Source: Streptomyces parvus
GTDB taxonomy: Bacteria; Actinomycetota; Actinomycetes; Streptomycetales; Streptomycetaceae
Direction of reading: 5' to 3'
Assembly (NCBI RefSeq): GCF_032121415.1
Contig: NZ_CP135079.1
Location: forward strand, 6,200,001 to 6,264,000
Length of the DNA stretch: 64,000 bases
Below, piece after piece: positions 16,985 to 25,174 of the stretch. The translations under genes and the position numbers were made by a program. Positions within the stretch are counted from its first letter, which is position 1, and every line of letters starts with the position of its first letter. The notes beneath the pieces are model-generated. The model was not told the origin of the DNA, made no database searches, and saw nothing but the letters and a program-made list of their open reading frames with translations.

Positions 16985-17874
16985 CGGGCGGCCTCCGGCC
17001 CCGGCGCTGCGGGTGGTTCGAGGAAGAAGTGGGCGTAGGGGACGGTCCAGACGGCCGGGTGGCCGAGCCGGTGACCGGTGTAGCCGTCGTCGCCGTAGGC
17101 GGTGCCGTGGTCGGAGCAGACGATCGCGAAGCACCGGCGGCGGCTGCTCGCGGCGGCGAAGAGCCGGCCGATGTGCCGGTCCACATACTCCAGGGCCGCC
17201 GCGTGCGTGGCCCGGGAGTCGCCCGCCGCGCGGGTCGCGCCGGGCAGATGGAACCAATTCGGCTGGTGCAGGGCGGACACGTTGACGAAGAGGAACAGCC
17301 GCTGTTCCCGGGGGAGCGCCGCGACGACCTCCTCCGCCCGCGCCACCTGCTCCTCGAACGAGGTCGGTGAGGCGACGCCGAAGCCGGGCTCCCAGTGGCT
17401 CTCCTGGAACATGCCGGGCAGCACCGAACCGAGTGGCCCCTGACGGTTGAAGAAGCCGACCCCGCCGATACACAACGTGCGATATCCCTCGGCGGCCAGC
17501 CCCGACACCAGATCGGGCGTGTCGAACACGAACGTGCCGTCCGCCGTCGTCTCACTGCCCGCGAACCGCGCCGCGAAGAGCCGGGGATGCGGCCCGGGGG
17601 AGGCGGGCGTCGGCAGGAACCCGGCGAACATCGCCTGGTGCGAGGCGTAGGTGAAGCTGCCCGGGGCGTGCCGCTCCTCCCAGCCGCCGCCGGGCAGATG
17701 CCGGGCGAGGTTGGGGATGCGTCCGGCGGCCGCCAGCTCTACGGCGACATCGTGGCGCAGGGTGTCCAGGGTGACCAGCAACAGGTCGTGGCTGCCCACG
17801 ACGTCGCCCATGTCGGGCCGGTCGGGCCCGGCGGGCGCGGGAAAGACGGCGGGGTCAGCAAGCGGTGACGGCAC
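16981..17874 (-). CDS. STM4013/SEN3800 family sulfatase-like metallohydrolase
   Basis: 297 aa of the alkaline phosphatase/sulfatase superfamily. The N-terminal LLVTLDTLRHD supplies the first metal Asp and a Thr/Asp pair, and the C-terminal IVCSDHGTAYGDDGYTGHRLGH supplies the second metal site. No signal peptide is seen, so it acts in the cytoplasm, unlike scavenging sulfatases. GTG 17874 (AAGGAA upstream) is preferred; it overlaps STM4014 by 20 bp. In this operon it could remove or transfer a phosphate, phosphonate or sulfate group on the LRR partner or a cofactor; that is inference. Confidence 0.82.
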   Translation of the reverse strand: MPSPLADPAVFPAPAGPDRPDMGDVVGSHDLLLVTLDTLRHDVAVELAAAGRIPNLARHLPGGGWEERHAPGSFTYASHQAMFAGFLPTPASPGPHPRLFAARFAGSETTADGTFVFDTPDLVSGLAAEGYRTLCIGGVGFFNRQGPLGSVLPGMFQESHWEPGFGVASPTSFEEQVARAEEVVAALPREQRLFLFVNVSALHQPNWFHLPGATRAAGDSRATHAAALEYVDRHIGRLFAAASSRRRCFAIVCSDHGTAYGDDGYTGHRLGHPAVWTVPYAHFFLEPPAAPGPEAAR

Positions 17875-19012
17875 GGTGGTTCCTTGCTCGGTCCAGTACG
17901 GCGGCGACCTGCGCCGCATAGGTGTCCAGGCCCTCGGCGCCGCTGCCCGGCAGACCGGTCAGTCCGGGCAGCAGATCGCCGAAGGCGTTGACCTCGCCGA
18001 CGGCGAAGCGCCGCCAGCCGGCCGTGGGCAGGAGGTCGACACCCACACAGGGCGTCCCGGGGAAGCAGGCCGCCGCCCGCTCGCACATCGCCAGCGCCTC
18101 ACGCCAGCAGCCGCCCGCCGCCGCCACGGCTCCCCGGACCTCGTCGAGGTCACCACGCGCGCCGCCGAGATGCAGATTGGTCATGGGGCTCGTGCTCGTC
18201 CGCACCACGGCGTGGGTCGCCCGGCCGCCGACCACCACGATCCGCAGGTCCGCGGCCCGACCGCGCTGCGACGCCTTCGGGAGCCAGCGCTCGATGTGCA
18301 GCCCGTCCGGGGCCAGCGCGTCCACGACGGCGCCGACCTCCCGTTCCGAGGTGTAGCGCCTGACCCGCAGTGAGTTGAACAGCCGCCCCGACGCGTCCCG
18401 TTCCACCGATGTGCTCGCCCGGACCCGGCCGGGACCCGCCGTCTCCACCGCCAGCACCCCCGAGGCGGAGGAGCCGTGCGCGAGCTTCACGAACGCCCGG
18501 GGCATGCGGTGCTCACGCAGCAGCTCCCGTACGTCGGACCAGCCGCGCACCAAGGTCCCCGCCGGTCCTGAAGTCGGCGAAGCGGGCACGGGGACCCCCG
18601 CCCGGTCGAGCAGCCCGTGGCACAGCCGCTTGTCGAAGAGCACGGCGATGTCGGCGGGGGAGCCCAGCACCTCGGCGCCCGCTGCGGACGCCGCACCGGC
18701 CACCGCCTCCACCGCCGCGGTGAAGTGGGCATACCACCGGGCCGAGCCCTCCACCCGGGTCGGGTCGTCGACCCCGCGGAGCAGCCGGTCCACCTCGGCG
18801 TCCTCACCGGGCGAATCGATCCGCACGCTCTCGCCGGGAGCGAACGCCGCGTCCCCGCGCAGCACCTGGAGCCAGGGCACCACCCGGGCAGCGGGCAGAC
18901 CGGCGGACCTCACGGCCTCCTCGAAGAAGGCGACCCGCCGGTTGTCCGGGTTGCCGACGACGGCGAAGCGCGGCTCCCGGCCGCCCCCGCCGCTACTCGC
19001 TGACCGCGACAT
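17855..19012 (-). CDS. STM4014 family ATP-grasp-like enzyme
   Basis: 385 aa. The N-terminal Rossmann-like part (FAVVGNPDNRRVAFFEEAVRSAG) is followed by ATP-grasp hallmarks: DKRLCHGLLDRAGVPVP, AFVKLAHGSSASGVLAV (nucleotide-binding lysine), a metal-binding VGVDLLP and GEVNAFGDLLPG. This pattern resembles RimK-type carboxylate-amine ligases. The start at ATG 19012 overlaps the STM4015 paralogue by 20 bp. A ligase in a set with two radical SAM enzymes and small scaffold-like proteins suggests peptide-bond formation on a protein, but no substrate is known. Confidence 0.82.
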   Translation of the reverse strand: MSRSASSGGGGREPRFAVVGNPDNRRVAFFEEAVRSAGLPAARVVPWLQVLRGDAAFAPGESVRIDSPGEDAEVDRLLRGVDDPTRVEGSARWYAHFTAAVEAVAGAASAAGAEVLGSPADIAVLFDKRLCHGLLDRAGVPVPASPTSGPAGTLVRGWSDVRELLREHRMPRAFVKLAHGSSASGVLAVETAGPGRVRASTSVERDASGRLFNSLRVRRYTSEREVGAVVDALAPDGLHIERWLPKASQRGRAADLRIVVVGGRATHAVVRTSTSPMTNLHLGGARGDLDEVRGAVAAAGGCWREALAMCERAAACFPGTPCVGVDLLPTAGWRRFAVGEVNAFGDLLPGLTGLPGSGAEGLDTYAAQVAAVLDRARNHRAVTAC

Positions 19013-19955
19013 AGCGTTCCGGTTCGTCGTCCTCGTCGTCCGGGTCGGCGTAGTCCTCCTCGGCCTCGCCGCCCTCGACCACGGCCGGGGCGCAGGCGGC
19101 TCTGATGCGGTCCAGCACCGGCTCCGTGAGGTAGTGATGGCGCAGGTCGAGTGTGGACAGGTGGTTCAGGGGCTGGCCGTTGAGCAGGGCCTCGCCGCCC
19201 GTGTCGCTCAGGGTGCCCATGGACAGCGCCAGAGTCTCCAGCTGGGCGACGACGGGAGCGGACCCCAGGGCAAGGGCGATCTCGTCCTGGATCTCGCTGT
19301 TCTGCAGTCCGAGGTGGCGCAGCCGGGGGAACACGCCGCCCGACAGGAGCGGCCGGATGTCGTCGACCGTGGCGTCGCCGCCGTACCACGAACTGCCGAA
19401 CCACAGGTCCAGGCGCTCCAGCGCGGGCAGTTCGCTCGCGGCGACGGCCCGCACCAGCGCGCCGGGCAGCCCGCCGGACTCGAAGCGCAGCGACTTCAGC
19501 GCCGTATGACGCAGGGGGAACATGGCGAGCCCCGCCTGGCCGCAGCCGCGCACGGCGAACTCCTCCAGCGAGGGCAGCGCTTCGAGCACGGGGGTGATGT
19601 CGCACATGCGCAGCCAGGACACCTCGCACTCCTCACTCACCACATCGGCGAGGAAGAGCCCGCGCAGCGCCGGGAAGCGCGGCGCGTCGTTGACGAGTAG
19701 GTCTCTCACCTCGTCGAACGGCGTGTAGTCCCCACGCCACCAGGGGCCGATGACGAGCGCCCGGACCCGCGTCGTGTCCACCGTGTCGACGAACTGGCCC
19801 CACAGGGTGGTGAAGTCGGTGTCCTCGTCGTCGTACGAGCACTCCAGCCGCCAGGCCACGGTGTCGGGGGCGGGCAGGGGGCCGGCCGACGGCGCCGGGG
19901 TGTGGACCGGCAACCCGTGGAAGCGGTCGAAGTGCTGAATGCCGATGTATGTCAT
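18993..19955 (-). CDS. STM4015 family leucine-rich-repeat protein, copy 1
   Basis: 320 aa. The N-terminal domain starts with TYIGIQHFDRFHGLPV. From about residue 130 there are leucine-rich repeats (LPSLEEFAVRGC, LKSLRFESGGLP, LPALERLDLW, FPRLRHLGLQNSEIQ, LETLALSMGTLSD, LSTLDLRHHYLT), a ribonuclease-inhibitor-like horseshoe. An acidic linker (EEDYADPDDEDDEPE) ends in RYVAVSE. No catalytic residues are seen, so it is more likely a scaffold or a substrate of the enzymes in the operon. It follows copy 2 by 6 bp and has exactly the same length. Confidence 0.87.
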   Translation of the reverse strand: MTYIGIQHFDRFHGLPVHTPAPSAGPLPAPDTVAWRLECSYDDEDTDFTTLWGQFVDTVDTTRVRALVIGPWWRGDYTPFDEVRDLLVNDAPRFPALRGLFLADVVSEECEVSWLRMCDITPVLEALPSLEEFAVRGCGQAGLAMFPLRHTALKSLRFESGGLPGALVRAVAASELPALERLDLWFGSSWYGGDATVDDIRPLLSGGVFPRLRHLGLQNSEIQDEIALALGSAPVVAQLETLALSMGTLSDTGGEALLNGQPLNHLSTLDLRHHYLTEPVLDRIRAACAPAVVEGGEAEEDYADPDDEDDEPERYVAVSE

Positions 19956-19961
19956 GTCGCC

Positions 19962-20924
19962 CTACTCCGATACGGCGGTGTAGCGGCCCTCGGCGCCCCG
20001 GTCGCCCCACGGCTCGCACTTCTCCGAGAGGTCGACCCGGACCCCGTGCGGCTCCAGAGCGGAACGGACCCGCTCCTCCATGGCCTCGCTGAGGAAGTGG
20101 TGGTGGAGATCGAGGAGTTCCAGGTGGGTCAGCGGCTGCCCTTCGAGCAGGGCGGCCGCCCCCTCGTCGCCCAGCGTCCCGTTCGACAGGTCGAGCACCC
20201 GCAGCTGGGCGACGAGGGGAGCCGAGGCGATGGCCGAGGCGATCTCGTTCTGGATCTCGCTGTTGCGCAGGCCCAGGTGGTTCAGCCGGGGGAAGCGGGT
20301 GCCGGAGAGCAGCGGAGCGAGGTCGGCGACATCGGTATCGCCCTCGTAGGCGGACACCCCGAGCCAGAGGTCCAGCCGTTCCAGCGAGGGCAGTTCGCTG
20401 TCCAGCACCCCGCGCACCACCTCGACCGGCAGCCCGCCCGCCTGGATCGTCAGCGACCGCAGCCGCTCGTGCTTCGTCGGCGGGAACACGAGATCCGAGC
20501 CGCCGCGCACCCCGAGCTCGGTCAGCGCCGGGAAGGCGGCCAGCAGCGCCGTGACATCCGACTGCTGGATCCAGGTGATCTCGGCCTCCTCCGCCTCCAG
20601 ATCACCGACGAACACCGCCTCCAGCGAGGTCAGCCGGCCGGCGGCGGCGATCACCAGGTCGATCGGCACGGAGGAGTTCTCCTCGTAGGCCTCGCCCCAC
20701 TGACCGATGATCAGGGCCCGGACCCCGGCCGGGTCGACCGCATCCAGGAAGTGGGCGAACTCCTCCTCCCAGGGCCGGTCCCGGCCTTCGTCGCCGCCGT
20801 ACGGATCGACGAAGACGCGCCAGGCCGCGGCGTCCGCGGCGGGTCGGGAGCCCCCGTCGGTCGTGTGCTGGAAGTCGACGGCCGGAAGGCCGCCGAACTC
20901 GTGCAGATGCTGCGCACCGTACAT
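19962..20924 (-). CDS. STM4015 family leucine-rich-repeat protein, copy 2
   Basis: 320 aa from ATG 20924, which has AGGAGC 8 bp upstream; the frame is open to 21011, but the paralogue aligns from this Met. The N-terminus AQHLHEFGGLP, LRR units (FPALTELGVRGG, LRSLTIQAGGLP, LPSLERLDLWLGV, FPRLNHLGLRNSEIQ, LRVLDLSNGTLGDEG, LELLDLHHHFL) and tail RYTAVSE parallel copy 1. As first gene of the operon it is read away from the QGDVLI/DUF6745 pair. It probably arose by tandem duplication; the acidic linker of copy 1 is absent here. Confidence 0.87.
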   Translation of the reverse strand: MYGAQHLHEFGGLPAVDFQHTTDGGSRPAADAAAWRVFVDPYGGDEGRDRPWEEEFAHFLDAVDPAGVRALIIGQWGEAYEENSSVPIDLVIAAAGRLTSLEAVFVGDLEAEEAEITWIQQSDVTALLAAFPALTELGVRGGSDLVFPPTKHERLRSLTIQAGGLPVEVVRGVLDSELPSLERLDLWLGVSAYEGDTDVADLAPLLSGTRFPRLNHLGLRNSEIQNEIASAIASAPLVAQLRVLDLSNGTLGDEGAAALLEGQPLTHLELLDLHHHFLSEAMEERVRSALEPHGVRVDLSEKCEPWGDRGAEGRYTAVSE

Positions 20925-21099
20925 GGCCCTGAGCTCCTGATCCTGGGGACGGCTGTTGTTCGCAAGGTCTATCAAGCCGCACTGACAACGCCGCGACCGG
21001 GACCCGTCCACGGCCGTGGCCGGGCGCCGTTGTCAGACCCTGCCCGTAGCGTTTTCCGCAGGGTCGGCACAGCGGGTGCCGCGACGAGGGGAGACGTCC
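20925..21099. promoter_or_regulatory. Divergent control region with nested dyads
   Basis: The 175-bp gap between the outward-facing LRR operon and the QGDVLI gene holds CTGACAACG (20982-20990) and its exact inverse CGTTGTCAG (21028-21036), enclosing a perfect 12-bp palindrome CCACGGCCGTGG (21008-21019). Each outer arm contains a TTGTCA that could be a -35 box for its own side, but no convincing -10 was placed at standard spacing. Confidence 0.45.
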
Positions 21100-21426
21100 G
21101 TGTACCGGCAGGGCGACGTACTGATCATGGAGCTGGACGAGTCGGCGGTGCCCGCCCCCTTCCTGGAGGCCCCGGGCGAACTGCGCGACGGGCGGGGGCG
21201 ACTGGTGCTCGCGCTGGGTGAGGTCACCGGACACGCGCACGCCGTGCAGGGCCCCGGCCGGCTCATCAGGGAAGCGGGCCGGTTCGGCCCGATGCTGCTC
21301 CATCTCCCCGAGGGCGGCCGGGTGGTGCACGAGGAGCACGCGGTGATCCCGCTGCCCAAGGGCTGGTTCCGCGTCGTGCGCCAGCGGGAGTACGCACCGG
21401 GTGCGGTCCGCATCGTGGCGGACTGA
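21100..21426 (+). CDS. Small beta-rich protein with QGDVLI start, linked to STM401x/DUF6745
   Basis: 108 aa from GTG 21100 with GAGGGGAG upstream. It opens YRQGDVLIMELD and has a central GEVTGHAHAV and a C-terminal PLPKGWFRVVRQREYAPGAVRIV. The alternation of hydrophobic residues suggests a small beta barrel; the two His in GHAHAV could bind metal. I do not assign a family. I recall short QGDVL-type proteins beside DUF6745 genes elsewhere, which makes it part of the island rather than a random neighbour. The function is unknown. Confidence 0.72.
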   Translation: MYRQGDVLIMELDESAVPAPFLEAPGELRDGRGRLVLALGEVTGHAHAVQGPGRLIREAGRFGPMLLHLPEGGRVVHEEHAVIPLPKGWFRVVRQREYAPGAVRIVAD

Positions 21427-21516
21427 CCGTTCCGCCGTGCCGGAGCACGCACGGACATCCAGAGCGAGCACAGCCTTCCAGAACAGATCGAGCACAGCAG
21501 GGGACGGGGACAACCG

Positions 21517-22518
21517 ATGCAGAACGTGAATTCCTGGCGGAGCGTGGCGGCGGCGACCGGCCGGGCGGACCGGGCGGCGGCCGAGGCCGGGGTCCGGCGC
21601 GCCTACCGCACCGCCGGACTGGCCGGGCCGGACCGGATCATCTGGGCCGCATCGCCCCGGGCCGCCGTCGGGACGGTGGAGAAGCTGACCGACGCCGGAC
21701 GGTCGGTGCGCGAGGAGGTCCGCACCCGCCCCTGGGCGGACGAGCGCCGCCGGATGTACGACGAGCTGGGCCCGGCCGGCTGGTCGGCGCTCTGGTCCGC
21801 CACCGGAGCCCAGCTGTGGGAGACCACGGCCGCGCTCGCCGAACGGATACGGACCGGAATCGTCGCCGACCTGGCGCCCCGGCCCCAGGACGAGGAGGCC
21901 GTGCGGCTGGTGCTCCTGGACGCGGTGCTCGGCCAGCACGACGCCGCTTGGCTCGCAGCCTTCGACGGGCAGGGCGACCGGCTCGCGGGCCTCGCCGAGG
22001 TGGCCCGCAACGCCGGCTGGTGGTGGCCCTACGAGAACGCCGTGGTCATCACCGAGCGGCCCGACGTCCTCCACCGCGACGAGGCGGGCCGGCTCGACCA
22101 CGGGGAGGGGCCGGCACTCGCGTACGGGGACGGGTTCGCCCTGCACGCCTGGCGCGGCATGCCCGTGCCCGCCGCGTTCCTGGACGAGCTGCCCTCCCTC
22201 ACCCCGGAGCGGATCCGCGCCGAGGAGAACGCGGAGCTGCGCCGCGTGATGCTGGAGTACTACGGCTACGACCGGTATCTCACCGAGTCGGGCGCCGAGC
22301 CCGTCCACCGCGACGAGACGGGCATCCTCTGGCGCATCGCCCTCGACGGCGACGAGGACGTGGTGATGGTCGAGGTGGTCAACTCCACTCCCGAGCCGGA
22401 CGGCACGTACCGCACCTACTGGCTGCGCGTGCCGCCCACCACCTGGACCGCCAAGGACGGGGTGGCCTGGACGTTCGGGCTGGAGGGGGCGGCCTACGCA
22501 CCGGTGCGCCAGACCTGA
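21517..22518 (+). CDS. DUF6745 domain-containing protein
   Basis: 333 aa, ATG start after a 90-bp gap. The conserved part includes WWWPYENAVVITERPDVLHR, DEAGRLDHGEGPALAYGDG and LHAWRGMPVP, the repeat-like 'DxxGRLhxxxGPA.xxxDG' wording I associate with DUF6745, and a second copy of the Asp-Glu-x-Gly motif near 261 (PVHRDETGILWRI). No catalytic motif or membrane segment is seen. It probably shares a transcript with the QGDVLI gene and is divergent to the STM4015-STM4011 operon. The function is unknown. Confidence 0.75.
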   Translation: MQNVNSWRSVAAATGRADRAAAEAGVRRAYRTAGLAGPDRIIWAASPRAAVGTVEKLTDAGRSVREEVRTRPWADERRRMYDELGPAGWSALWSATGAQLWETTAALAERIRTGIVADLAPRPQDEEAVRLVLLDAVLGQHDAAWLAAFDGQGDRLAGLAEVARNAGWWWPYENAVVITERPDVLHRDEAGRLDHGEGPALAYGDGFALHAWRGMPVPAAFLDELPSLTPERIRAEENAELRRVMLEYYGYDRYLTESGAEPVHRDETGILWRIALDGDEDVVMVEVVNSTPEPDGTYRTYWLRVPPTTWTAKDGVAWTFGLEGAAYAPVRQT

Positions 22519-22530
22519 CCCGGAGGCCGG

Positions 22531-23226
22531 TCAGTCCCGGCCGGGGGCCGGCGGCGGTGAAGGGGCCGGGCGGTCAGCCGTCGGCCGGGGGGCGGTCAAG
22601 GGGCCGGCGACCGGCGCACCGGCCAGATCGGCGAGGTCGACGCCCAGCTCGCGGGCGAGCGCCTCGTCGGTCCACCGCAGCATCATGGTCCGGGAGAGCG
22701 GACCCGCGTACGACGTCGTCTGCACCGCCATCCCGTCCAGCAGGGCGGTCAGCCGCCAGGCCGCCGACCGGGGATCCTCGCACCGGAACTCTCCGGCGGC
22801 GGCGCCCTCCTCGATGACCTGGGCCAGCTCCGTCTTCCACTGCTGGTCGAGGTCGCCCGCGACCTCACGGAGGGCGGGGTCGCGCAGCGAGGCGGCCCAG
22901 CCCTCGATCCACAGCCGCCAGCCCTTGGCCGTTCCCGTCGGCGCGTACCATCGCACGGCCGCCCGCAGTCGGCGTACGGCGGTGGTGCGGCGGGCCAGCA
23001 GCTTGCGGAGGTGGGCGAGATCGGCCTCTGCCGCGTACGCGAACGCCGCCGCGACCAGCTTCTCCTTAGTCGAGAAGTGGTAGAGGACGAGCGCGTTGCT
23101 CACGCCCAGCACCGAGGCCACATCGGCGATCCGCACGGACGAGACCCCGCGGGCCTCGATCTGCTCGACCGCGGCGCGCAGCAGCTCCTCGCGGCGCTCC
23201 GCCACGTTCAACCGGACTCTTGCCAC
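22531..23226 (-). CDS. TetR family regulator
   Basis: 231 aa from GTG 23226. The N-terminal HTH (RREELLRAAVEQIEARG, then IADVASVLGVSNALVLYHFSTKEKLVAAAF) is classical TetR; the C-terminal half resembles the BetI/TetR_C_6 ligand domain (LWIEGWAASLRDPALREV, then LTALLDGMAVQ). It converges on DUF6745 with 12 bp between stops. Its target is probably its own promoter or the PPOX gene read away from it; a CCAGGTC/GACCTGG inverted pair lies about 20-80 bp upstream but is weak evidence. Confidence 0.9.
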   Translation of the reverse strand: MARVRLNVAERREELLRAAVEQIEARGVSSVRIADVASVLGVSNALVLYHFSTKEKLVAAAFAYAAEADLAHLRKLLARRTTAVRRLRAAVRWYAPTGTAKGWRLWIEGWAASLRDPALREVAGDLDQQWKTELAQVIEEGAAAGEFRCEDPRSAAWRLTALLDGMAVQTTSYAGPLSRTMMLRWTDEALARELGVDLADLAGAPVAGPLTAPRPTADRPAPSPPPAPGRD

Positions 23227-23397
23227 CCGGACACCCTAACGAATGGGCCAGGTCAGCGGCGGCACGGACGAGCGCCGGTGACCGGCGGCGACCTGGGAAA
23301 CGGACGTTCACCAGGAGGACGTAACGGGGGCCCACGGATGTGACAGGACCGGGTCGGGGACCGGAATCCTCCGGCCTGCCCGGACGTTGCCTTGTGC

Positions 23398-23838
23398 ATG
23401 ACGCGAATCGAACCGGCTCAGGAAGCGCTGCTCCGTCTCCTCGGCGAGCAGGACGGCGGTGTTCTGGTCACCCTGAAGCAGGACGGACGCCCCCAGCTGT
23501 CCAACGTCAATCACGCCTTCTACCCCGAGGAACAGGTGGTCCGCGTCTCGGTCACCGAGGGCCGGGCCAAGACCCGTAACCTGCGGCGCGACCCCCGGGC
23601 GAGCTACCACGTCACGAGCGACGACCGCTGGGCGTGGACCGTCGCCGACGGAACCGCCGAGCTGACCCCGCCCGCCGAGGCGCCCGACGACGCCACTGTG
23701 GAGGCCCTGATCACGCTCTACCGGGATGTCAGGGGCGAGCACCCCGACTGGGACGACTACCGGCGGGTCATGGTCGAGGACCGCCGGGTGCTGCTCACCC
23801 TGCACATCGACCACGTCTACGGGCAGCCGCGTGGCTGA
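23398..23838 (+). CDS. PPOX-class (F420-dependent) oxidoreductase
   Basis: 146 aa split-barrel flavin/F420-binding protein. LVTLKQDGRPQLSNVNHAFY, VSVTEGRAKTRNLRRDPRAS and the C-terminal VMVEDRRVLLTLHIDHVYG match the TIGR03618-like PPOX F420 family. Such enzymes reduce or bind flavin-like cofactors; substrate unknown. ATG 23398 is preferred over GTG 23392. It is divergent from the TetR gene. Confidence 0.85.
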   Translation: MTRIEPAQEALLRLLGEQDGGVLVTLKQDGRPQLSNVNHAFYPEEQVVRVSVTEGRAKTRNLRRDPRASYHVTSDDRWAWTVADGTAELTPPAEAPDDATVEALITLYRDVRGEHPDWDDYRRVMVEDRRVLLTLHIDHVYGQPRG

Positions 23839-23940
23839 CGCCCCCGTCGGCCGGGCCGGCTGCCCCGTTCAGCATCTTCTGGTCGCCCTGTCGTACGGGC
23901 CGACCATAATGAAACGACACCGACTCCCCCAGGAGATGTT

Positions 23941-25152
23941 GTGACCGGCGCTGACTACCTGCTTCCGCTCCGCACGAAACTGCGCTCGATGCGCACCGAG
24001 TCCTTCGGGGCCGATCCGGCCGGAGCGCGGATGGAGCGCATCCGCCGCTCGCCCCATTTCGTCGACGGTGCGTTCCAGAACCCGGTGGGGGCCCGGATCA
24101 GGCCCTCCGGGTCCACCGTCGAATTCGCCAAGACCTATGTCCAGAAGGAGCAGCGGGCCCTGAGGACGCCGAACGGCTCCGTGCCCGTCCACCCCACCAC
24201 GCTCGCCGATCTGGCCGTACCGCCCGTCAGCGGGCTCCGGCTGACCTGGATGGGCCATTCCAGCGTGCTGGCGGAGATCGACGGCCGACGGATCCTGTTC
24301 GACCCGGTCTGGGGCGAGCGCTGCTCCCCGTTCCCGTTCGCCGGACCCAAGCGGCTGCACCCCGCTCCGCTGTCGCTGGCCGCGCTCGGACCCGTCGACG
24401 TGGTCGTGATCTCCCACGACCACTACGACCACCTCGACCTGCCGACGATCCGCGCCCTGGCCGGCACCGACGCGGTCTTCGCCGTGCCGCTCGGCGTCGG
24501 AGCCCATCTGGAGCGCTGGGGTGTGCCCGCCGCCCGGATGCACGAGCTCGACTGGAACGAGACCGCGACGGTCGGCGGTACCAGCCTCACCGCCACCCCC
24601 GCACGCCACTTCTGCGGGCGCGGGCTGCGCAACGGGCAGCACACCCTCTGGGCGTCCTGGGTCGTCGCGGGTGCGGAGCACCGGATCTACCACAGCGGGG
24701 ACACCGGCTATTTCCCCGGCTTCCGGGACATCGGCGCCGAGCACGGCCCCTTCGACGCCACCATGATCCAGATCGGTGCGTACTCGGAGTACTGGCCGGA
24801 CATCCACATGACCCCCGCCGAAGGCATGCGGGCCCACCTGGACCTCCAGGGCGGCCGCCCGCACGGCGTGCTGCTCCCCATCCACTGGGGCACGTTCAAC
24901 CTGGCGCCGCACGCCTGGGCGGAGCCGGGCGAGTGGACCAAGGACGCCGGTGAGGAGGCGGACCAGCCCGTGGCGTTCCCCCGCCCGGGCGAGCCGTTCG
25001 AGCCGGCCGGGATCCTGCCCGTGGAGCCCTGGTGGCGGGCCCTGTCGCCCGTGCTCGCCCGCCCGTGGCGCCTTTCCGGGGAACAGACCGGTTCCGGCCG
25101 CGGCCCCGCACCGGCGGCGCGGGGCGATCTCGACCTCGCCGGGGAGCGCTGA
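23941..25152 (+). CDS. MBL-fold metallohydrolase (NAPE-PLD/UlaG-like)
   Basis: 403 aa. The zinc motif is HDHYDH (His159, His161, Asp163, His164), preceded by LTWMGHSSVLAEIDGRRILFDP and followed by YHSGDTGYFPGF and LLPIHWGTF. This layout belongs to the NAPE-hydrolysing phospholipase D/RomA-like group of beta-lactamase-fold proteins. The GTG start at 23941 has AGGAG 6 bp upstream. There is no signal peptide. Natural substrate unknown. Confidence 0.87.
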   Translation: MTGADYLLPLRTKLRSMRTESFGADPAGARMERIRRSPHFVDGAFQNPVGARIRPSGSTVEFAKTYVQKEQRALRTPNGSVPVHPTTLADLAVPPVSGLRLTWMGHSSVLAEIDGRRILFDPVWGERCSPFPFAGPKRLHPAPLSLAALGPVDVVVISHDHYDHLDLPTIRALAGTDAVFAVPLGVGAHLERWGVPAARMHELDWNETATVGGTSLTATPARHFCGRGLRNGQHTLWASWVVAGAEHRIYHSGDTGYFPGFRDIGAEHGPFDATMIQIGAYSEYWPDIHMTPAEGMRAHLDLQGGRPHGVLLPIHWGTFNLAPHAWAEPGEWTKDAGEEADQPVAFPRPGEPFEPAGILPVEPWWRALSPVLARPWRLSGEQTGSGRGPAPAARGDLDLAGER

Positions 25153-25174
25153 CCGCGCGCAGGACCAACGGTCG

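Noticed and set aside
14674..20924. RiPP (small peptide) biosynthetic cluster
   Set aside because: Two radical SAM enzymes suggested it, but no short precursor-peptide gene, transporter or peptidase was found; the only non-enzymatic products are 320-aa LRR proteins and the 108-aa divergent protein.
23227..23397. TetR operator (CCAGGTC ... GACCTGG) in the TetR-PPOX gap
   Set aside because: Arms of 7 bp nearly 40 bp apart are within chance in this GC-rich DNA and do not resemble a compact TetR palindrome.
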